Shown here piece after piece: positions 17,749 through 25,643 of a DNA stretch of 64,000 nt. Every line of letters starts with the position of its first letter. The stretch's first letter is position 1. The notes beneath the pieces are model-generated. The model ran no database searches, was not told the DNA's origin, and saw only the letters and a list, made by a program, of their open reading frames with translations. The translations under genes were made by a program, and so were the position numbers. The stretch is from Clostridium sp. UBA699 (lineage in GTDB: Bacteria; Bacillota; Clostridia; Clostridiales; Clostridiaceae): positions 1 through 64,000 of the forward strand of contig DBML01000008.1 in NCBI GenBank assembly GCA_002298915.1, read 5' to 3'.

Positions 17749-18813
17749 TTAGGCTTCAGTGTATTCGTGAGCTTCCTCTTCTCCTTTGAGCACTCTGATT
17801 GTTCCCTGCGAAAGAGCTTCCATCTCGTTTTCACCCGGCACTAGGACAACCGGAGCTATGAATTTCACCCTTTTCTCTATTGCTGAAGTCATGAACTTGG
17901 AATATGCTATCCCCCCGGTAACAATGATCCTATCAACTTCTCCGTCTACAACGGTTGCAAGCTCGCCTATGCCCTTGGCTATCTGGTATGCCATAGCGCT
18001 GTATACAAGCTTCGCATTCTCGTCGCCGTCTGCTATCATTTTTTCAACATCCAAAGCGCTGTTTGTACCAAGAAGGGATACAAGCCCGCCCTTTCCTCTG
18101 AGCAGCTTTTTAACAACTGCCTTGTCCTGGCTGTAGCACAGGTTCATCATTTCCTTGGCAGGGATCCTTCCCGACCTTTCAGGCGAGAACGGACCTTCGT
18201 CGTCAGAAACTATGTCCACCATTTTTCCATTTTTGATTACGCATGCAGAAATGCCGCCGCCCAAGTGGGTCACTATGAAGTTGAAATCCTTCAGCTCCTT
18301 GCCCATTTCCTTTGCTGTCTTTATCGCCACGGCCCTCATGTTGAGAGCGTGTGCAAAGCTGCTTCTCCTGATCTGCTTTATGCCTGTGATTTTAGCTATC
18401 GGCTCCATCTCGTCAACGGCTACTGAGTCGTAGATGAACGAAGGGATTCCGAGCGGCTCAGCTATGCTGAAGGAAATTATGGCGCCCAGGTTCGATGCAT
18501 GCTCGACAACAGGATTGTTCCTCAGCCTGTCTACCATGAGCTGGTTGACCCTGTATGCCCCTGATTTTACAGGAGGAAGAAGCCCGCCTCTTCCGACCAC
18601 TGCATCCAGGTCCTTCACATCGAAGCTGTTGCTCTTGAGAACGTCAAGTATCGCATCATGCCTCATCTCGTACTGGTCTGCAATGCCCTTGTACTTCTCC
18701 AGTTCTGAATTCGGGTGTTCGATGTTTGTCTTGAATACCTGCGTTGCGTCATCGAACAGTGCAATCTTTGTTGATGTTGATCCAGGATTAATCGCTAATA
18801 CTTTGTACCCCAT
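17749..18813 (-). CDS. buk: Butyrate kinase
   Basis: Makes ATP from acyl-phosphate and ADP. 354 residues of the ASKHA acetate/butyrate kinase family: LAINPGSTSTKIALFD at the N terminus (phosphate 1), VVGRGGLLPPV, FIVTHLGGGISACVIKNG (phosphate 2 region) and IIVTGGIAYS (adenosine region). Ten bases after the upstream membrane protein and 48 before iorA; RBS AGGAGG. In this operon the acyl group probably comes from IorAB through Ptb. Confidence 0.95.
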   Translation of the reverse strand: MGYKVLAINPGSTSTKIALFDDATQVFKTNIEHPNSELEKYKGIADQYEMRHDAILDVLKSNSFDVKDLDAVVGRGGLLPPVKSGAYRVNQLMVDRLRNNPVVEHASNLGAIISFSIAEPLGIPSFIYDSVAVDEMEPIAKITGIKQIRRSSFAHALNMRAVAIKTAKEMGKELKDFNFIVTHLGGGISACVIKNGKMVDIVSDDEGPFSPERSGRIPAKEMMNLCYSQDKAVVKKLLRGKGGLVSLLGTNSALDVEKMIADGDENAKLVYSAMAYQIAKGIGELATVVDGEVDRIIVTGGIAYSKFMTSAIEKRVKFIAPVVLVPGENEMEALSQGTIRVLKGEEEAHEYTEA

Positions 18814-18823
18814 TTGAAACCTC

Positions 18824-19471
18824 CTATTTATTTGGTTTTTTCTTTGCGAAAGCCAGTATTCCGCCCAGTGCTATGGACAGGAATGCGGCAGCTATTACTC
18901 TGTATTCGGCCGGCAGCAGGAACACGATGGTGTGTGCCGGTATCCAGAAGAAAGGTATTGTCTTGAGGATTACGAAGGAGTAGAAGCCTGACCAGTCTAT
19001 CCTCTTCGCAATGCTGCTCACCGATATGCTGCTTTCTTTTTCGTACTTCATGTCCAGGAAAGTGTCTGTGAACCTGTGGAATATCATCATCGAAGGTCCG
19101 AAGGACAGGTTCATGGAAGATGATACGAAAAATGCCCAAATTATGCTGTTTCCGTTTCCAGGAAGAAGCCCCTTTGCCATAACAGCGGTTACTCCACCTG
19201 CGAATATTGAGAACGTAAGAGTTATGGCCATTCCAAGGAAACCCCAAATTATTGCCCTGAAAACCCAGCCCTTAGGCGCTGACCAGCCCGAAGTAATTAT
19301 CCTGATCGCCAGGAGTTCTCCCATAGTTGCAAGGATGCAGAACTTTATGAAGCCTGCGATGTACGGATGGTAAGTTGTCAAGTTTACGAACACGGCGTGG
19401 CTTGCTGGAACTATGAGTATCGCTGCGATAACAGCAATTCCCAATCCCCAAATTATATCCCCTTTTTTCAA
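18824..19471 (-). CDS. Multi-pass membrane protein, first gene of the buk-ior-ptb operon
   Basis: A 215-residue protein with about five to six hydrophobic segments and a C terminus (IPFFWIPAHTIVFLLPAEYR) that resembles the end of Mpv17/PMP22-type proteins; I do not recognise it firmly. The start is most likely TTG at 19471, because the AGGAG site lies eight bases upstream of it; the ATG at 19489 has no RBS. Its position as promoter-proximal gene in an aryl-acid fermentation operon suggests export of the acid product or uptake of the amino acid, but nothing in the sequence proves this. Confidence 0.72.
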   Translation of the reverse strand: MKKGDIIWGLGIAVIAAILIVPASHAVFVNLTTYHPYIAGFIKFCILATMGELLAIRIITSGWSAPKGWVFRAIIWGFLGMAITLTFSIFAGGVTAVMAKGLLPGNGNSIIWAFFVSSSMNLSFGPSMMIFHRFTDTFLDMKYEKESSISVSSIAKRIDWSGFYSFVILKTIPFFWIPAHTIVFLLPAEYRVIAAAFLSIALGGILAFAKKKPNK

Positions 19472-19528
19472 ATTTAACACTCCTATCATTTATGAGTTTG
19501 CACATATTATTGCCAAGATATTTTTAAA

Positions 19529-19542
19529 GCAATTTGCGTGCC
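19529..19542 (-). promoter_or_regulatory. Sigma-54 (-24/-12) promoter of the buk-iorAB-ptb operon
   Basis: The minus strand reads TTGGCACGCAAATTGCTT: GG at 19541-19542, ten bases, GC at 19529-19530, an excellent match to TGGCAC-N5-TTGC. The predicted start is near 19517, about 46 bases before the TTG of the membrane protein. The gene reading away in the other direction encodes a sigma-54 activator. Confidence 0.88.
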
Positions 19543-19652
19543 AATTGAACGCATGCTCTGCAGCCCAGTTTTTTGCTGTTATTTTATAAATTTTCTGCAA
19601 ACAATGGGTAAAACGGTATCAATGGTATATCCCATCTAACCCGTTAGTGTGG

Positions 19653-19658
19653 TATAAT
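19653..19658 (+). promoter_or_regulatory. Extended -10 promoter of the sigma-54 activator gene
   Basis: TGGTATAAT (TGn-TATAAT) with no clear -35 element; start near 19665. The box overlaps a TGGTAT...ATACCA inverted repeat (19650-19671), and further GGTAT repeats lie upstream, which could bind the activator. Confidence 0.6.
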
Positions 19659-19689
19659 GAAGCCATACCATTCGCGAGGAGTAATGTTT

Positions 19690-21774
19690 ATGAAAAAAGT
19701 AGCCATATTGAATTATGATCCGAAATCTGCCGAGATATACGCAGCCCAGATAGAAAACGTTTTTTCAAACAATATAATTGTAGAGAAATACAGCATAAAC
19801 AGCAGCCCGCTGAACAAACCTATAAAGGCAGACCTTGTGCTGGTACAGAACGAGGACGTATACGAAAAAACCAAGGGCTGCATACCCGAGGATACCCCAA
19901 TAATGTTCTGCTACAGAACCATCTCCAAGGACGGCTATTACAAAATCCTTAACCTCCCTGAGCACAGCGATATATACATACTTGATGAAACCATGGAAAT
20001 GTCAAAGGATATCATCTCAATAATATACGAGAAGGGTATAAGGAACCTGACCCTTCTCCCTTCATGCCCAGAGAACATACATGAGCTGAAGAACAAGACA
20101 GTAATCATACTTGGCGAGTCAAGCATGCTTCCAAAAGACGCAAAGGAGATCATCAACATCGGCAGCAGCCTTCTCGACATAATAACAATAGTCAGCCTTG
20201 GCTTCAGGCTGAAGCTTGACTACCTGATCCAGAACAAGGATATCCAGAGCAGCTACAGCGAGATAATCCCTGCGAATTACGGCCTGGCCGACCTTCTCGG
20301 AAAGTTCAACATTACCGAGGGCATGCTCAACGTGCTGCTGAGCATTATCGAGGACGGGGTAATAGGAATCAATATAAACGGCATCGTTAGCTCCATAAAC
20401 GACAAGGCAAGAAAAATCCTTGAAATAAAAGAGGAAAATCTCAACAGCTGCAACGCAATCGACCTACTCCCGAGCATACCGTTCTCAGAGGTCCTGCAGA
20501 AAAGGAGGCCTGTCAAAGATCTGCTTTTAAAAATAAACGGCTACGACGTGATAATGTCAATCGAACCCATTTTCCATTCCGGAAAGCTTTTCGGGGCTTA
20601 TGCCATAATGAAGGAGTTCGGCGAAGCAGAGCTGAAGCAGCACAAGTTCAGGACAAGGATAATCGGAAAGGGGCATAAGGCTAAATACAATTTCAGCAAC
20701 ATAGTGGGCAGCAGCGAAGAGATAACGAAATGCAAGGAAATGGCCATGCGAATGGCGGATTCGAACTCCACGGTGCTTATAACCGGCGACAGCGGCACAG
20801 GCAAGGAGCTGTTCGCCCAGGCGATCCACAACAACTCCGTAAGGCGCAGCTACCAGTTCGTCGTTATAAACTGCGGCGCGCTCCCGGAAAACCTGCTGGA
20901 AAGCGAGCTCTTCGGCTATGAGGAAGGCTCCTTCACCGGTGCAAGGAAAGGCGGCAAGCCCGGTCTTTTCGAGCTTGCCCACAACGGCACACTCTTCCTG
21001 GACGAAATCGGCGAGATGCCCCTTTCCCTGCAGTCAAGGCTGCTCAGGGCGATACAGGAGAGGCAGGTCATGAGGCTCGGAGGCGACAGGCTCATAGACA
21101 TAGACGTTAGGCTTATCGCAGCAACCAACAGGAACCTCAGCGAGATGGTCAGGAAAGGCGAGTTCAGGGAGGATCTCTTCTACAGGCTGAACGTCCTCAA
21201 GCTTAGGATACCTTCCCTGAACTCAAGGAAGGAGGACATACCGCTCATAATAGAAAGCCTCAAAAAGGCTTTCAACGGCAGCTTTACCCTTAACGATTCC
21301 GCACTGGACGCCCTCATGAAGCACGACTGGAGAGGCAACGTGAGGGAGCTCAAGAACTACGTGGAATACCTTGTGAACCTGAACATAGACAAGGTTGACG
21401 CGTCGGACCTGCCTTTCTACGGAGATGCTCCCGAGGATGCTCCGAAGCCAGACATGCAGCAAGAAAGGTTTTCGGAGGGCAGCCAGCTCAGCCCGCTTGA
21501 AGCCCTCAGGGAAGCAGCAGGCAAGACCCTCGACTCGCATATATTCGTCCTGAGGCAGCTGGAAAAAGGCTTCAGGGAGAACAAAAGGCTCGGCAGGAGG
21601 AGCATCTACAAGGAATGCGAATGCAGCAACCTCTTCATAAGCGAGCAGGAGATCAGGACGATACTTATGAACCTTGAGAGGTGCGGCATGGCGAGGATCC
21701 TTAAGGGCAGGGGCGGCTCCGTGATCACCGAAACGGGGCTGGAGGTTCTCAACCTGTTGAAGCAGCAAAAATAA
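19690..21774 (+). CDS. Sigma-54-dependent activator with PAS domain and non-Fis C terminus
   Basis: A 694-residue enhancer-binding protein. Residues 1-210 form an uncharacterised signal domain; a PAS-like domain follows (GILNVLLSIIEDGVIGININ type, about 225-330); then the AAA+ domain with Walker A GDSGTGKE, the sigma-54 contact loop written GSFTGA instead of GAFTGA, and Walker B TLFLDEIGEM. The C terminus has no Fis-type helix-turn-helix; it ends in a possible winged helix (SEQEIRTILMNLERCGMARIL). The second in-frame ATG (19690) has AGGAG eight bases upstream and is preferred. Divergent from the buk-ior operon, whose sigma-54 promoter it probably controls in response to an aromatic or branched amino acid signal. 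Confidence 0.9.
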   Translation: MKKVAILNYDPKSAEIYAAQIENVFSNNIIVEKYSINSSPLNKPIKADLVLVQNEDVYEKTKGCIPEDTPIMFCYRTISKDGYYKILNLPEHSDIYILDETMEMSKDIISIIYEKGIRNLTLLPSCPENIHELKNKTVIILGESSMLPKDAKEIINIGSSLLDIITIVSLGFRLKLDYLIQNKDIQSSYSEIIPANYGLADLLGKFNITEGMLNVLLSIIEDGVIGININGIVSSINDKARKILEIKEENLNSCNAIDLLPSIPFSEVLQKRRPVKDLLLKINGYDVIMSIEPIFHSGKLFGAYAIMKEFGEAELKQHKFRTRIIGKGHKAKYNFSNIVGSSEEITKCKEMAMRMADSNSTVLITGDSGTGKELFAQAIHNNSVRRSYQFVVINCGALPENLLESELFGYEEGSFTGARKGGKPGLFELAHNGTLFLDEIGEMPLSLQSRLLRAIQERQVMRLGGDRLIDIDVRLIAATNRNLSEMVRKGEFREDLFYRLNVLKLRIPSLNSRKEDIPLIIESLKKAFNGSFTLNDSALDALMKHDWRGNVRELKNYVEYLVNLNIDKVDASDLPFYGDAPEDAPKPDMQQERFSEGSQLSPLEALREAAGKTLDSHIFVLRQLEKGFRENKRLGRRSIYKECECSNLFISEQEIRTILMNLERCGMARILKGRGGSVITETGLEVLNLLKQQK

Positions 21775-21782
21775 GCAGCAAA

Positions 21783-21811
21783 AAAAGACTGTGAAATAAT
21801 CACAGTCTTTT
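21783..21811. terminator. Bidirectional terminator between the activator and HD genes
   Basis: A perfect stem AAAGACTGTGA/TCACAGTCTTT with a 5-base loop has A- and T-rich flanks on both sides and lies between two convergent stop codons. Confidence 0.88.
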
Positions 21812-21822
21812 AATTTATCCTC

Positions 21823-22401
21823 TTAAAGTTCGCCTTTCAGGTCTATCTCCTCTGCTACCTTCTGCATGCCTTTTATGGTCTCGCTTATGACTTCGTTCAT
21901 GTCCAGCCCCAGCTTTGCCGCTCCGCCTTCTATGACCTCCCTGTTGACGCCTGCTGCGAAGCTTTTCTGCTTCCATTTCTTCTTTACAGACTTTGTCTCG
22001 AGGTCAAGTATGCTCCTGGACGGCCTCATAAGGGCGGTCGCTGTGATCAACCCGGTGAGCTCGTCGATAGTGTAGAGCACAAGCTCCATCTTTTCAACCG
22101 GCTCCACATCGCAGCAGAGCTGGTAGCCGTGGCTCTGTACAGCATGTATGTAGTCCTCAGGGTAGCCTGCTTCCTGCAGCAGCTCTTTGGCTTTCATGCA
22201 GTGCTCATCGGGGTACTTCTCGTAATCGATGTCGTGGATCAGCCCTATGATCCCCCATTTTTCGGAATCCTCGCCGTAGAGCTCTGCGAAGTGCCTCATG
22301 ACAGCCTCAACAGAAAGAGCATGCTTTAAAAGCGCATCGCTCTCGTTGTATTTCTTGAACAGCTCGAGTGCCTGTTCTCTTGTAGGTAAAGCCTGTGCCA
22401 T
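21823..22401 (-). CDS. HD-domain hydrolase
   Basis: A 192-residue HD-superfamily protein. The metal site is visible as KHALSVEAVMRHFA (first His), GLIHDIDYEKYPDEH (HD pair), VQSHGYQ and YTIDELTG (later Asp). Such stand-alone HD proteins hydrolyse phosphate esters, often of nucleotides; the substrate is unknown. Starts three bases after the rarD stop, with a GAGGG site inside the end of rarD, so it is probably translated from the same message. Confidence 0.85.
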   Translation of the reverse strand: MAQALPTREQALELFKKYNESDALLKHALSVEAVMRHFAELYGEDSEKWGIIGLIHDIDYEKYPDEHCMKAKELLQEAGYPEDYIHAVQSHGYQLCCDVEPVEKMELVLYTIDELTGLITATALMRPSRSILDLETKSVKKKWKQKSFAAGVNREVIEGGAAKLGLDMNEVISETIKGMQKVAEEIDLKGEL

Positions 22402-22404
22402 TTT

Positions 22405-23316
22405 TCATTCCCTCTTTCCTATTGTAATTTGCGCTCGCTGAGGCTTCAGGAGCGAATATGAATAAACTGCCAGCGCGATCCAGATGAAGCAGAAGCCTAT
22501 CAGGTTTACCTGAGTCAGTTTTTCGTTATACATGAAGATACCGATGAAAAGGCTCATCGTAGGAGATATATACTGCAGGAAGCCCATTGTGGAAAGCTTC
22601 ACGTTTTTTGCCCCTTCAGCGAAAAGCAGCAGAGGTATCGCGGTAGCAACCCCTGACAGCATGAGAACAGCTGTCACTGAGGATGAACTGCCGAAAGCAC
22701 CAGTCCCGTTCGCCCCCAGATGAAGGAGGAAAGCCAGCGCAAAAGGAGCTGTCACGAGCGTTTCCACCGTAAGTCCTGCGGTGGAGTCCAGCGAGATCTT
22801 CTTTTTCAGTAGACCGTAAATGCCGAAGCTGGTTGCCAGTGCAAGCGGTATCCATGGGAAGCTTCCGTAGATGACGACCATGGCTGCAACCCCTGTGGCC
22901 GCTATGGCTATTGCCGCCTTCTGGACAGCAGAAAGCTTTTCCTTCAGCACAAACGTCCCCAGGAACACCGACATGAGCGGGTTTATATAGTAGCCCAGGC
23001 TGGATTCGATTATGTGTCCGCTGTTGACGCACCATATGAAAAGAAACCAGTTGAAGGTTATCAGCACAGAACAGCCAGCGATGCAGGCAAGGGATTTCCT
23101 GTCCCTGAAGAAGTCCTTAAGCTTTGAAATATCTCCTTTCAGAGCGACGATCATAGCCACCAGCGCGAAGGACCAGATAATCCTGTGAGCCAGTATCTCG
23201 TAGGCCGGCACGTCACCGACAAGCTTCCAGTAAATCGGGAGCACTCCCCACATCATGTACGAAGATATACCGCAAAGAATTCCGTATCTTGTTTTGTCGT
23301 TACCTGTGTCTGCCAT
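22405..23316 (-). CDS. rarD: EamA/RarD-type drug-metabolite transporter
   Basis: A membrane protein of about 303 residues with ten predicted transmembrane helices and the RarD opening GILCGISSYMMWGVLPIYWKLV, then LAHRIIWSF. Proteins of this DMT family export or import small metabolites; the RarD substrate is unsettled. The start at 23316 has AGGA six bases upstream; an ATG 18 bases earlier has no well-placed RBS. Upstream of the HD gene in a two-gene unit. Confidence 0.87.
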   Translation of the reverse strand: MADTGNDKTRYGILCGISSYMMWGVLPIYWKLVGDVPAYEILAHRIIWSFALVAMIVALKGDISKLKDFFRDRKSLACIAGCSVLITFNWFLFIWCVNSGHIIESSLGYYINPLMSVFLGTFVLKEKLSAVQKAAIAIAATGVAAMVVIYGSFPWIPLALATSFGIYGLLKKKISLDSTAGLTVETLVTAPFALAFLLHLGANGTGAFGSSSSVTAVLMLSGVATAIPLLLFAEGAKNVKLSTMGFLQYISPTMSLFIGIFMYNEKLTQVNLIGFCFIWIALAVYSYSLLKPQRAQITIGKRE

Positions 23317-23426
23317 CCAATTTCCTATTCCCATGTCATCAGCACTGCTCCCTATTTTCCAATCTACATTCTATTATACCAATATTCGCAACAATCCAAA
23401 GAGTTTTTTTATTTTTTGCAAAAGTA

Positions 23427-23455
23427 TTGACAAGCTCAGTAAAGTGTTGTAAATT
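23427..23455 (+). promoter_or_regulatory. Promoter for the leucine T-box transcript
   Basis: A perfect -35 TTGACA (23427-23432), a 17-bp spacer and TAAATT (23450-23455) as a weak -10. Confidence 0.6.
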
Positions 23456-23465
23456 GTAAAACATA

Positions 23466-23680
23466 GATTAAATACTTTGACAGGGACAAGTAGGTAAGGC
23501 AATTGTTTCTTAGAGAGCGGGGCAAGGTGAAAGCCCGCAAACGATCCTATCGAAACTCACCCTCGAGTAGCAGGCTGAATCAAGTAAGCCGCGCCGGTTA
23601 GCAGCCGTTATTCAATGAAGAACCAATTTGGGTGGTACCGCGGACTATTTCTCGCCCCAAGAGAAATGAGTCCTTTTTTT
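23466..23680 (+). promoter_or_regulatory. Leucine T-box leader 1, specifier CUC
   Basis: Complete T-box: GAGAGC and GGTGAAAG of stem I, specifier pattern GAAA-CTC-N6-GAG with CTC (Leu) at 23556-23558, antiterminator motif GGGTGGTACCGCGG (23630-23643) and terminator (stem 23643-23673, T-run 23673-23680). First of two leaders in series. Confidence 0.95.
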
Positions 23681-23700
23681 ATTACCCGAAACCTGAAAAA

Positions 23701-23920
23701 TGAATATCAAAAGCGTTGATAGGGCCAAGTAAATGTGTCAGATGTTTCAAAGAGAGTGGGAAAAGGTGAGAACCCATGGATCTGCATATCGAAACTCCCC
23801 CTGGAGCTGCAGGCTGAACAAAGTAAGCTGAGCCGGTCTCAAGACCGTTAACCAATCAAGAAAAAATTTGGGTGGTACCGCGGACAGTCTTCTCGCCCCA
23901 AGAGAAGGACTGTCTTTTTT
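23701..23920 (+). promoter_or_regulatory. Leucine T-box leader 2, specifier CUC
   Basis: A second complete T-box directly after the first: AGAGAGTGGG and GGTGAGAACCC of stem I, GAAA-CTC-N6-GAG with CTC at 23795-23797, the same GGGTGGTACCGCGG motif (23870-23883) and a terminator (stem 23883-23914, T-run 23915-23920). It shares the specifier but differs in stem sequence from leader 1, so it is not a recent exact duplication. Confidence 0.95.
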
Positions 23921-24008
23921 ATATCCTTAAATGTCGAAATATTATAACTTTTCACCTGGCCAATGGGAAGTTTAATATAAAATATTAATAATTTAGGAGG
24001 AATCACCA

Positions 24009-24185
24009 ATGACAAGATTTTCAAACATGCCGGAATCAATGAATTCGAGGAACTCGGGAGAGGGCAACAGGAACAGCACCTCCGTGTATTCGGGAGGAAA
24101 TGAGTACTACAGCTATTTGAAGGACATAAAGAACGGCACTTCAGCAGAGAACAGCGAGTATTCAGCAGCATTCATGATGTTTTAA
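24009..24185 (+). CDS. Small Ser/Asn-rich protein in the leu leader region, function unknown
   Basis: A 58-codon ORF beginning MTRFSNMPESMN and ending EYSAAFMMF, with a textbook AGGAGG site eight bases before the ATG. It is rich in Ser, Asn, Glu and Tyr and has only one leucine, so it is not a leucine attenuation peptide. It sits between the second T-box terminator and leuC and should be co-transcribed. The reading frame offset by +1 stays open immediately after its TAA stop to about 24341. I recognise no family. Confidence 0.6.
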   Translation: MTRFSNMPESMNSRNSGEGNRNSTSVYSGGNEYYSYLKDIKNGTSAENSEYSAAFMMF

Positions 24186-24341
24186 ATACAATAATAGAGA
24201 AGAACTGGAGATAGCAGAATTGATTGAAGACCTAGATCTCATGCAGGCGGGCTTCCCTGCAGCGCAGGGAAGCTTCAGCATGGGTAATGAGACTCGAAAA
24301 ATGCGTTTCGGAAGGCATCGAGCCAAACCGCAAGCGATTTG
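24186..24341 (+). other. Open +1 frame following the small ORF; possible frameshifted continuation
   Basis: Skipping one base at the TTT-TAA end of the small ORF joins it to an open frame (KYNNREELEIAELIEDLDLM... to a TGA near 24341), which would give about 109 residues with an acidic helix and basic tail. The stretch contains a 9-bp perfect inverted repeat GCTTCCCTG/CAGGGAAGC (24251-24273) without a T-run. Arginine codons here (CGA, CGT) differ from the AGG-rich neighbours. Whether it is translated is unproven. Confidence 0.35.
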
Positions 24342-24379
24342 ATATAAAGAATAACAGAACAACACAAGGAGGCAAAATA

Positions 24380-25642
24380 ATGGGAATGACAATGACTCAA
24401 AAAATACTTGCTGCCCACGCAGGGCTTGAAAGCGTAAAGCCGGGCCAGCTCATTATGGCAAAATTGGATCTGGTGCTGGGAAATGATATAACCACGCCGG
24501 TTGCAATAAGGGAATTCAGGAAAATCGGCGCCAAGGAGGTTTTCGACAAGGAGAAGATCGCAATCGTCCCAGACCACTTCACGCCGAACAAGGACATAAA
24601 GTCCGCTGAGCAGTGCAAATGCTGCAGGGAGTTCGCGGGCGACATGGAGGTCAAGAACTACTTCGAGGTCGGACAGATGGGGATAGAGCATGCCCTCATA
24701 CCTGAAAAAGGGCTAGCCGTTGCAGGCGACGTTATTATTGGCGCAGATTCCCACACCTGCACATATGGAGCCCTGGGGGCGTTCTCCACAGGAGTGGGCA
24801 GCACCGACATGGGTGCCGGAATGGCGAGAGGAGAGGCCTGGTTCAAGGTCCCTGAAGCAATAAAGTTCGAGGTAACCGGAAAGATGGGCCCCTGGGTCAG
24901 CGGAAAAGATGTGATTCTCCACATAATCGGAATGATCGGAGTTGACGGCGCCCTCTACAAGTCGATGGAGTTCTCAGGAGAAGGCCTGAAAAATTTGACT
25001 ATGGACGACAGGTTCACGATAGCGAACATGGCCATCGAAGCGGGAGCTAAGAACGGAATATTCGCTGTCGACGACGAGACCATCGAGTACATGAAGGAAC
25101 ATTCCAGCAGGCAGTACAGGGTTTTCGAAGCTGACGAGGATGCAGAGTACAGCGAGATCATAAAAATCGACCTTTCAAAGATCAGGCCTACGGTTTCCTT
25201 TCCCCACATCCCTGACAACACTAGGACGATCGACGAGGTGGGCGACGTAAGGATAGACCAGGTTGTCATAGGTTCCTGCACAAACGGGAGGATAAGTGAC
25301 CTGAGGGCTGCGGCCGCGGTGCTTAAGGGTAAGAAGGTTCACAAGAACGTGCGAGCGATAATATTCCCTGCAACGCAGAAAATATACCTTGATGCAATCC
25401 GCGAAGGGCTCATAGAGATATTCATAGAAGCGGGGGCAGTCGTTAGCACGCCGACCTGCGGGCCTTGCCTCGGAGGGCATATGGGGGTTCTGGCTGCAGG
25501 CGAAAGGGCTGTTGCAACAACAAACAGGAATTTCGTGGGAAGAATGGGGCATCCAGAAAGCGAAGTTTACCTTGCAAGCCCTGCAGTGGCGGCAGCTTCA
25601 GCCATCACCGGAAAGATTTCTTCACCTGAGGAGGTAGCATAA
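24380..25642 (+). CDS. leuC: 3-isopropylmalate dehydratase, large subunit
   Basis: The 420-residue aconitase-family subunit that, with LeuD, isomerises 2-isopropylmalate to 3-isopropylmalate. [4Fe-4S] cysteines appear in SCTNGRISDL and PTCGPCLGGHMG; the substrate loops GADSHTCTYGALG and DHFTPNKD are present. This shorter form belongs to the archaeal/clostridial-type LeuC branch (homoaconitase-like). The start at 24380 has AAGGAGG eight bases upstream; the frame is open 31 codons further up but without an RBS. First enzyme gene of leuCDB. leuA is not adjacent. Confidence 0.95.
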   Translation: MGMTMTQKILAAHAGLESVKPGQLIMAKLDLVLGNDITTPVAIREFRKIGAKEVFDKEKIAIVPDHFTPNKDIKSAEQCKCCREFAGDMEVKNYFEVGQMGIEHALIPEKGLAVAGDVIIGADSHTCTYGALGAFSTGVGSTDMGAGMARGEAWFKVPEAIKFEVTGKMGPWVSGKDVILHIIGMIGVDGALYKSMEFSGEGLKNLTMDDRFTIANMAIEAGAKNGIFAVDDETIEYMKEHSSRQYRVFEADEDAEYSEIIKIDLSKIRPTVSFPHIPDNTRTIDEVGDVRIDQVVIGSCTNGRISDLRAAAAVLKGKKVHKNVRAIIFPATQKIYLDAIREGLIEIFIEAGAVVSTPTCGPCLGGHMGVLAAGERAVATTNRNFVGRMGHPESEVYLASPAVAAASAITGKISSPEEVA

Positions 25643-25643
25643 C

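Noticed and set aside
24251..24273. Perfect GC-rich hairpin upstream of leuC considered as a third terminator
   Set aside because: No T-run follows, so intrinsic termination is unlikely; it may only be a coding or RNA-stability feature.
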